From assembly GCF_000518265.1 (NCBI RefSeq), contig NZ_JADG01000003.1, positions 434,001-498,000 on the forward strand: a DNA stretch of 64,000 nucleotides, given 5' to 3'. Positions 59,526-64,000 of this stretch are shown here, one piece after another (position 1 is the stretch's first letter; each line of letters opens with the position of its first letter). The notes beneath the pieces are model-generated. The model was not told where the DNA came from, made no database searches, and saw only the letters and a program-made list of their open reading frames with translations. This stretch comes from Actinomadura oligospora ATCC 43269. Its GTDB lineage: Bacteria > Actinomycetota > Actinomycetes > Streptosporangiales > Streptosporangiaceae. Position numbers and translations under genes: made by a program.

Positions 59526-60767
59526 GTGGTGGAGCCCCACTGGCGTGCGCTTGCCACCCTGCCCCGGGCCGCGCGAGCGTGGACGGCGAATCGTCTCCGG
59601 ACAAGGGCGGGCACGATGCGCAGACCGACCCGGCTCGGCCACGTCGAGGTGCTGTCCACCTTTCCGGAGAAACCCGTCGAACGGGCCCCGGTCACCGAGA
59701 CGACGCCGGTGATCATCCGTGGTTCGGGGACCCTCGGCAAGGTCGCCGGATGGACGCCCGAGCACCTTTCCGGGAAACTCGCCGGCCGTGATCTGGCGAT
59801 CAGCGTCGCGGACGCCGACGGCGGCTTCCGCTACGACCCCGACACCCCGTCCGGGCTGAGGTACACCGACATCCCGGGCGCCGATCTGGCCCGCGAGTTC
59901 CGCGCCGACACGCGCAAGCTCTGCCTCCAGCAGGCGCCGATCGAGTCGGACCTGCCCGAGCTGCTCGACGAGCTGACCGTCCCGCCGTACGTGCCCGCGG
60001 ACAAGATCAACGACATCAATCTGTGGATGGCCTCGTCGGCGTCCCGGACGCCGCTGCACTTCGACGACATGCACAACGTGTTCGCGCAGGTCGAGGGCCG
60101 CAAGCGGTTCCTGCTGTTCAACCCGGCGCAGTTCGACGTCCTCTACCCGGGGCCGATCAACACCCGCACCGAGAGCTTCAGCCGCGTCGACCTGTCCCGT
60201 CCCGACTTCCGCCGCTTCCCGAGGCTCGCGGGCGTCGAGTACTGGGAGGCCGTCGTCTGGCCGGGCGACATGCTGTTCATGCCCGCCTACTGGTGGCACC
60301 AGGTCTCCTCGCAGGACCTGTCGGTCTCGGTGAACTACTGGTGGCGTCCGGACGTCCGCGACGTCCTGTGCCCGGCGTTCCACCGGCAGCTGCACATGAA
60401 CATCAACCTCGAGGACGTCCACTCCCTCTTCGAGGGGTTCGACCTGGACGGCCTCGGAGCGGGCGGCGGCACGCCCGCCCTGCTGGCCCTCGCCGACCTC
60501 GTCCTCGCGGACGGCGAGCCCGGCGCGGCCCTCCGCGTCTGCGGCGGCGTCGCCGTGGCCGCCCTCCGCGACCGCTGCCGCGCCCTCGGCCTCCCCTCGG
60601 ACGGCCCGGCCGCCGGGCTGCTCGACGTCCTCGCCGAGAAGGAGGACGTGGCCGGGGAAGACGCCCTCCGGGTGTGCCTGACGCGCGCGCTGGCCGTCCG
60701 TCCCGGCCAGTCCGTCCCTGCCGCCGAGGCCGCCGGACTCATCGAACGCCTTCGCGCCGCGCTCTGA
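59526..60767 (+). CDS. JmjC/cupin-8 family Fe(II)/2-oxoglutarate oxygenase
   Basis: About 413 residues from the GTG at 59526; an ATG at 59616 is the alternative and neither has a strong ribosome site. The core carries the iron triad and cosubstrate site of cupin-8 hydroxylases: HFD (His178, Asp180) in RTPLHFDDMHNV, Lys193 in EGRKRFLLFNP, and His258 in FMPAYWWHQV. It should hydroxylate an amino-acid side chain, free or carrier-bound, but the substrate is unknown. The C-terminal about 110 residues are helical, with ALADLVLADGEPGAAL. It is divergent from the stand-alone adenylation gene across 112 bp, so the two are probably co-regulated. With an Asp/Asn-rich NRPS in the same window, beta-hydroxylation is an attractive but unproven role. 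Confidence 0.85.
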   Translation: MVEPHWRALATLPRAARAWTANRLRTRAGTMRRPTRLGHVEVLSTFPEKPVERAPVTETTPVIIRGSGTLGKVAGWTPEHLSGKLAGRDLAISVADADGGFRYDPDTPSGLRYTDIPGADLAREFRADTRKLCLQQAPIESDLPELLDELTVPPYVPADKINDINLWMASSASRTPLHFDDMHNVFAQVEGRKRFLLFNPAQFDVLYPGPINTRTESFSRVDLSRPDFRRFPRLAGVEYWEAVVWPGDMLFMPAYWWHQVSSQDLSVSVNYWWRPDVRDVLCPAFHRQLHMNINLEDVHSLFEGFDLDGLGAGGGTPALLALADLVLADGEPGAALRVCGGVAVAALRDRCRALGLPSDGPAAGLLDVLAEKEDVAGEDALRVCLTRALAVRPGQSVPAAEAAGLIERLRAAL

Positions 60768-60827
60768 CCAGGCGTTTCGCTCCTCCCTCGCGCGTTTCGC
60801 GATCACGTCGGGTGGAAACTCCGATAT

Positions 60828-60855
60828 GCACATGCTAACTTTCCTTTGCATGTGC
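60828..60855. promoter_or_regulatory. Perfect inverted repeat overlapping the ArsR-type gene leader
   Basis: GCACATGC and GCATGTGC, perfect 8-bp arms separated by 12 bp, end at the base before the ribosome site GGAGGAGG (60856-60863). The position suits an autoregulatory operator of the regulator encoded immediately downstream, or an RNA hairpin masking its ribosome site. Confidence 0.6.
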
Positions 60856-60867
60856 GGAGGAGGTGGC

Positions 60868-61191
60868 GTGACGACCGGGGATGAACTGCTCCGCGCGCTC
60901 GCGGCGCTCGACAACCCGCACCGGCTGCGGATCCTCGCCGTGCTCGCGGGCGAGCGCGACTACGTCAGCAACCTCGCGCGCGAGCTGGGCATCAGCCGCC
61001 CGCTGCTCCAGGTGCACCTGCGCAAGCTGGAGGCGGCGGGGCTGGTGACCGGCAACGTCGAGGTGTCGCCGGAGGGGAAGGCGATGAAGTTCTACGAGAT
61101 CGCCCCGTTCCGGCTCGAGCTGACCCCCGAGGCCGTGCGGCGGGCGGTGCGGACGCTGTCCGCACCGGAGGACAGGAAGGTGGACGACTGA
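60868..61191 (+). CDS. ArsR-type winged-helix regulator
   Basis: A 107-residue cytoplasmic repressor-like protein. I chose the GTG at 60868 because GGAGGAGG lies 4 bp upstream; an in-frame ATG at 60826 would translate the ribosome site and the inverted repeat itself. The winged helix is ALDNPHRLRILAVLAG, YVSNLARELGISRPLLQVHL and RKLEAAGLVTGNVEV. No conserved metal-binding cysteines are seen, so it is not a classical metal sensor; the C-terminal part (MKFYEIAPFRLELTP) may form the dimer or ligand site. Its stop overlaps the next start by one base. With the small membrane protein and MMPL pump downstream, it probably controls that export unit. Confidence 0.88.
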   Translation: MTTGDELLRALAALDNPHRLRILAVLAGERDYVSNLARELGISRPLLQVHLRKLEAAGLVTGNVEVSPEGKAMKFYEIAPFRLELTPEAVRRAVRTLSAPEDRKVDD

Positions 61192-61460
61192 TGGACGGTC
61201 ACGATCTCGCGGAGGTGGCCGGCGCGATCGGCATCTTCGCCTTCATCACCACCGTGATCACGGTGATCATCGTGCAGGTGGGGGCGACGATACGGGCGCG
61301 CGCGGCGCTGGCCCGCGAGGCGGAGTTCCGCAAGATGGCGGAGACGGGCATCGAAACCCAGCAGCAGATCGAGAAGCAGCTCGCCGAGACGGCCCGGAGC
61401 CTGGGCGAGATGGAGAAGAGGATGAGCTCCCTGGAGAAGGTCCTGCTCACCGTCGAGTGA
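61191..61460 (+). CDS. Small membrane protein with coiled coil
   Basis: An 89-residue protein translationally coupled to the regulator (TGATG overlap). One N-terminal membrane helix (AIGIFAFITTVITVIIVQVG, near residues 12-34) is followed by a basic turn and a long amphipathic helix, EFRKMAETGIETQQQIEKQL to the MEKRMSSLEKVLLTVE end, consistent with a coiled coil. Such proteins recur beside ArsR/PadR-type regulators in actinomycetes, with unknown role. It may oligomerise at the membrane or modulate the regulator. Confidence 0.8.
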   Translation: MDGHDLAEVAGAIGIFAFITTVITVIIVQVGATIRARAALAREAEFRKMAETGIETQQQIEKQLAETARSLGEMEKRMSSLEKVLLTVE

Positions 61461-61481
61461 GCGGGCGGAGCACCGAACGGA

Positions 61482-61515
61482 GCCGGGTCGTCGAGCGGCC
61501 ACTCGACGACCCGGC
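61482..61515 (+). terminator. Hairpin 1 after the regulator operon
   Basis: Perfect 14-bp stem GCCGGGTCGTCGAG / CTCGACGACCCGGC with loop CGGCCA, 22 bp after the coiled-coil gene stop. Confidence 0.8.
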
Positions 61516-61530
61516 GTGAAGAGGCACCAC

Positions 61531-61556
61531 AGCCCGCCCGGGAGACCGGGCGGGCT
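61531..61556 (+). terminator. Hairpin 2, only 39 bp before the MMPL start
   Basis: Perfect 11-bp stem AGCCCGCCCGG / CCGGGCGGGCT with loop GAGA. The two stacked hairpins leave little room for a separate promoter, so partial termination (attenuation) between regulator and pump is possible. Confidence 0.75.
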
Positions 61557-61595
61557 CTCACAGCAGCACGCCTTCACCCGAAAGGACAGCACTTC

Positions 61596-63752
61596 ATGCT
61601 GCCTGAACGCAAACCGATCACCGAGCGCGTCGCGGGGTGGTCGGCACGGCACCGGACGCTCGCCATCACCGGATGGCTCATCCTGGTCGTCGTGGCGATC
61701 CTCGGCGCCGGGGCCCTCGGCCTCGACCAGAAGAACAGCACCGACCCCGGCGAGTCCGGCCGCGCCGACCGCGTCCTGGGCGTCGACTCCGGTTACATCC
61801 CCCCGCTGGAGAACGTCCTGGTCCAGCGCCGCGACGGCGGGACGGCCCGGTTCCCGGCCGACGCCGGACTCCGCGCCGCCACCCGCGAGCTGGTGACGGC
61901 GCTGCGCCCGCACGGGACCGTCCGGTCGCCGCTCGACAATCCCGCCCTGGTGTCGAAGGACGGACGGTCCGGCCTGGTCACCGTGCAGATCGCCGGGCCG
62001 CACGAGCAGTTCCGGGCGCACTACGACGGCGTCGTGAAGGCCGTCGCGGACGTGGCGGCGCGGCACCCGGACGTCCGCCTGGCGCAGGCGGGGGACAAGA
62101 GCCTCTCGGACGCGGTGACCAGCGGCATCAAGGACGACATGAAGCGGGCCGAGTACTTCTCGCTGCCGCTCACCGTCCTGATCCTGCTGACCGTGTTCGG
62201 CTCGCTGGTCGCCGCGGGGATCCCGCTGATCCTCGCGATCACCACGGTCGTCGGGACGTTCGGCCTGCTGCGGCTCGCCGGGCACTGGGTGCCGGTCAAC
62301 AGCGCCGCGTCCTCGATCGTGCTGCTCGTCGGCATCGCCGTCGGCGTCGACTACTCGCTGTTCTACCTGCGCCGGACGCGCGAGGAGCGCGCGGCGGGAC
62401 GGACCCCGGCCGAGGCGCTGCGCGTCGCGACCCGCACGTCCGGGCACGTCGTGGTCGTCTCCGGCCTGACCGTCATGCTCTGCCTCGCCGGGCTGCTGTT
62501 CACCGGCCTGGACAACTTCAAGGGCCTGACCGCCGGAACCGTCCTGGTCGTCGGCCTCGCCATGGTCGGCTCGGTCACCTTCCTGCCCGCGCTGCTCGCC
62601 GCGCTCGGCGCCCGCGTCGACGCCCTGCGCCTGCCGTGGATCGGCCGCCGCCGCACCGTCGCCGCCCCGTCCCGCTTCTGGACGGCCGTCGCCGAACGCG
62701 TCGTCCGGCGTCCGCTGGTCTGGGGCGGGCTGGCCACGCTCGCGCTGGTCCTGCTGACCGTGCCCGCGCTCGGCCTGCGCCTCCAGGACGCGGCGGTCAC
62801 CGACAGCCTGCCCAAGTCCGTCCCCGTGGTGGACGCGGCGCTGCGCATGCAGTCGGCGTTCCCCGGCAGCCCGTCACCCGCGTCCGTCGTCCTGTGGGAG
62901 AAGAAGCCCGGCGCGCTGGACGACCCGTCCGTCGCGTCCGCCGTCAAGGGCCTGCGCCCGACCGTCACCGCCCGCGACGGGAACGTCCTGGTCGCGCGGG
63001 TTCCGCTCGCGCACTTCGGCACCGGGGCCGAGGCCAACCGCTCGCTTCTCGACCTGCGCCAGCGCAGCGACACCGCGTTCGGCCGCATGGACGGCGTCGG
63101 GCACGCCGTCGCGGGCAAGACCGCCTTCGCCTACGACTTCACGCGCGTCATCAAGGACCGGACGGCCGTCGTCGTCGGGGCCGTCCTGGCGCTGGCGTTC
63201 GTCCTGCTGGCCGTCGCGTTCCGCTCCCTGGCCGTCCCGCTGGTGTCGATCGCGCTCAACCTGCTGTCGATCGGCGCCGCGATCGGCGTGCTGGCCTGGG
63301 GCTTCCAGGACGGCCACCTCGGCGGCGCGCTCGGCTTCACCGCCTACGGCGGGGTGATCGGCTGGCTGCCGCTGTTCATGTTCGTGATCCTGTTCGGCCT
63401 CAGCATGGACTACCACATCTTCATCCTGAGCCGGATCCGCGAGCACCGCGCCGAGGGCCTCCCGGCCCGCGCCGCCGTCGTCGCCGGGGTCGGCGCGACC
63501 TCGGGCGTCGTCACCAGCGCCGCGGCCATCATGACCTGCGCGTTCAGCGTCTTCGCCGTGCTGACGGCGATCGAGTACAAGATGATGGGCGTCGGCCTGG
63601 CCGCCGCGATCCTCATCGACGCCACGCTCGTCCGCGGCGTCCTGCTCCCCGCCGCCCTCGCCGTCCTCGGCGACCGCCTCTGGAAGCCGCCGACGGAACC
63701 CGCAGGCCCGAAGGCAGCGGACAAGACGGCCTCCGCGATGCCATCCGTGTGA
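61596..63752 (+). CDS. MMPL-family RND transporter
   Basis: A 718-residue inner-membrane transporter using the proton gradient. An N-terminal helix (LAITGWLILVVVAILGAGAL) is followed by an external domain with ADAGLRAATRELV. Helices 2-6 contain the GVDYSLFYLRRTREER motif typical of MMPL proteins (residues near 248). A second external domain follows (RLQDAAVTDSLPKSVPVVDA), then helices 7-11 with FGLSMDYHIFILSRIREHRA, the matching second signature. The length is usual for compact actinobacterial MMPL pumps. A modest ribosome site (AAAGGAC) precedes the ATG. It lies downstream of an ArsR-type regulator. Substrates of relatives include lipids, lipopeptides and antibiotics; export of the NRPS product is possible but the genes are far apart. 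Confidence 0.94.
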   Translation: MLPERKPITERVAGWSARHRTLAITGWLILVVVAILGAGALGLDQKNSTDPGESGRADRVLGVDSGYIPPLENVLVQRRDGGTARFPADAGLRAATRELVTALRPHGTVRSPLDNPALVSKDGRSGLVTVQIAGPHEQFRAHYDGVVKAVADVAARHPDVRLAQAGDKSLSDAVTSGIKDDMKRAEYFSLPLTVLILLTVFGSLVAAGIPLILAITTVVGTFGLLRLAGHWVPVNSAASSIVLLVGIAVGVDYSLFYLRRTREERAAGRTPAEALRVATRTSGHVVVVSGLTVMLCLAGLLFTGLDNFKGLTAGTVLVVGLAMVGSVTFLPALLAALGARVDALRLPWIGRRRTVAAPSRFWTAVAERVVRRPLVWGGLATLALVLLTVPALGLRLQDAAVTDSLPKSVPVVDAALRMQSAFPGSPSPASVVLWEKKPGALDDPSVASAVKGLRPTVTARDGNVLVARVPLAHFGTGAEANRSLLDLRQRSDTAFGRMDGVGHAVAGKTAFAYDFTRVIKDRTAVVVGAVLALAFVLLAVAFRSLAVPLVSIALNLLSIGAAIGVLAWGFQDGHLGGALGFTAYGGVIGWLPLFMFVILFGLSMDYHIFILSRIREHRAEGLPARAAVVAGVGATSGVVTSAAAIMTCAFSVFAVLTAIEYKMMGVGLAAAILIDATLVRGVLLPAALAVLGDRLWKPPTEPAGPKAADKTASAMPSV

Positions 63753-63773
63753 CCTGACCAGCCAGAACTCCCG

Positions 63774-63808
63774 CCCGGCCCGGTGACGACAGCCGTCACC
63801 GGGCCGGG
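63774..63808 (+). terminator. Terminator after the MMPL gene
   Basis: Perfect 15-bp stem CCCGGCCCGGTGACG / CGTCACCGGGCCGGG with loop ACAGC, 21 bp after the stop. Confidence 0.88.
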
Positions 63809-63931
63809 AACAGCAGCACCCGGCTGATCTCGAACCCCCTTCGTCGGCAAGACGACCTGGTGCGCGCCGCCCGTCGGCTCCGCCGCTCACGTCGTCGACA
63901 CTGAGGGAGCGCCTCTCAGCCGGTGAGACAT

Positions 63932-63978
63932 ATGGACATTGTTCATAAATCTGTCACACTGACCCGATCGTGATCGGG
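63932..63978. promoter_or_regulatory. Two palindromes in the leader of the last gene
   Basis: ATGGAC-ATT-GTTCAT (63932-63946, one mismatch) and CCCGATC-GT-GATCGGG (63963-63978, perfect) lie in an AT-richer stretch. The second overlaps the ribosome site. TGGACA at 63933 could be a -35 element with a weak -10 near 63955. A regulator binding site, for example TetR-type, is plausible. Confidence 0.45.
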
Positions 63979-63986
63979 AGGTCTGG

Positions 63987-64000
63987 GTGACGGACGACGC
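63987..64000 (+). CDS. Start of an unknown gene, cut by the window end
   Basis: GTG at 63987 with GGGAGG 5 bp upstream opens a frame reading MTDDA before the window ends. Only the translation start can be seen, so no function can be assigned. Confidence 0.5.

Overview
The window is high-GC DNA with strong third-position G/C bias, GTG starts and short overlapping genes. Twin-arginine and lipoprotein signals, an SCO5389-family gene and a pentapeptide family common in Streptomyces relatives point to a filamentous actinobacterium. A Streptosporangiales-type host (for example Actinomadura-like) is plausible, but that is inference and no species is claimed.

Layout. (1) 2-29052: the 3' part of a large nonribosomal peptide synthetase (NRPS) assembly line in two translationally coupled genes. 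The visible order is [A end]-T, C-A-T, C-A-T | C-A-T x5, C-(remnant A)-T, C-A-T-TE. My reading of the binding-pocket residues gives X-Asp-(Orn-like)-Asp-Phe-Asn-(basic)-Asp-(no A domain)-Asn, with no epimerase domains. The eighth visible module keeps only about 160 residues of its adenylation domain. (2) 29053-30290: a decayed DUF6461 gene and the 3' half of a tRNA-Arg(TCT), which looks like the scar of an integrative element. (3) 30400-43600: accessory DNA with a secreted Ig-like protein, an McrA-type HNH nuclease, a 2,328-residue LamG protein, and a graveyard of broken genes (sigma factor, epimerase, dCTP deaminase, 5'-nucleotidase). (4) 43726-45711: a Tat-exported PhoX/DUF839 phosphatase and its terminator. 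(5) 46547-52210: a zinc-type metal island. It holds a binding protein, ATPase and two permeases with a CobW-WD40 chimera on the minus strand, and a gutted Fur/Zur gene plus a third permease on the plus strand. An SCO5389-family gene carries the same 15-bp candidate operator as the transporter. (6) 52270-55128: recombinase and IS remnants, a membrane-anchored pentapeptide protein, and a repeat-bearing gap. (7) 55129-64000: an AraC regulator, a secreted beta-rich protein, GalE, and a stand-alone adenylation protein without its C-terminal A10 lysine. That gene is divergent from a JmjC/cupin-8 oxygenase. An ArsR-type regulator, a small membrane protein and an MMPL exporter follow, and the start of one more gene is cut by the window end.

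How the parts may work together. The NRPS genes should make an acidic, Asp/Asn-rich peptide released by the C-terminal thioesterase. The A-deficient module and the A10-deficient stand-alone adenylation protein are complementary in which motifs they keep, which raises the possibility of loading in trans or of a split adenylation domain. The JmjC enzyme and MMPL pump are candidate tailoring and export functions. All three lie about 30 kb from the NRPS, so membership in the same pathway is unproven. One imperfect repeat family occurs at four places between 30.4 and 54.5 kb and marks the accessory intergenic DNA.
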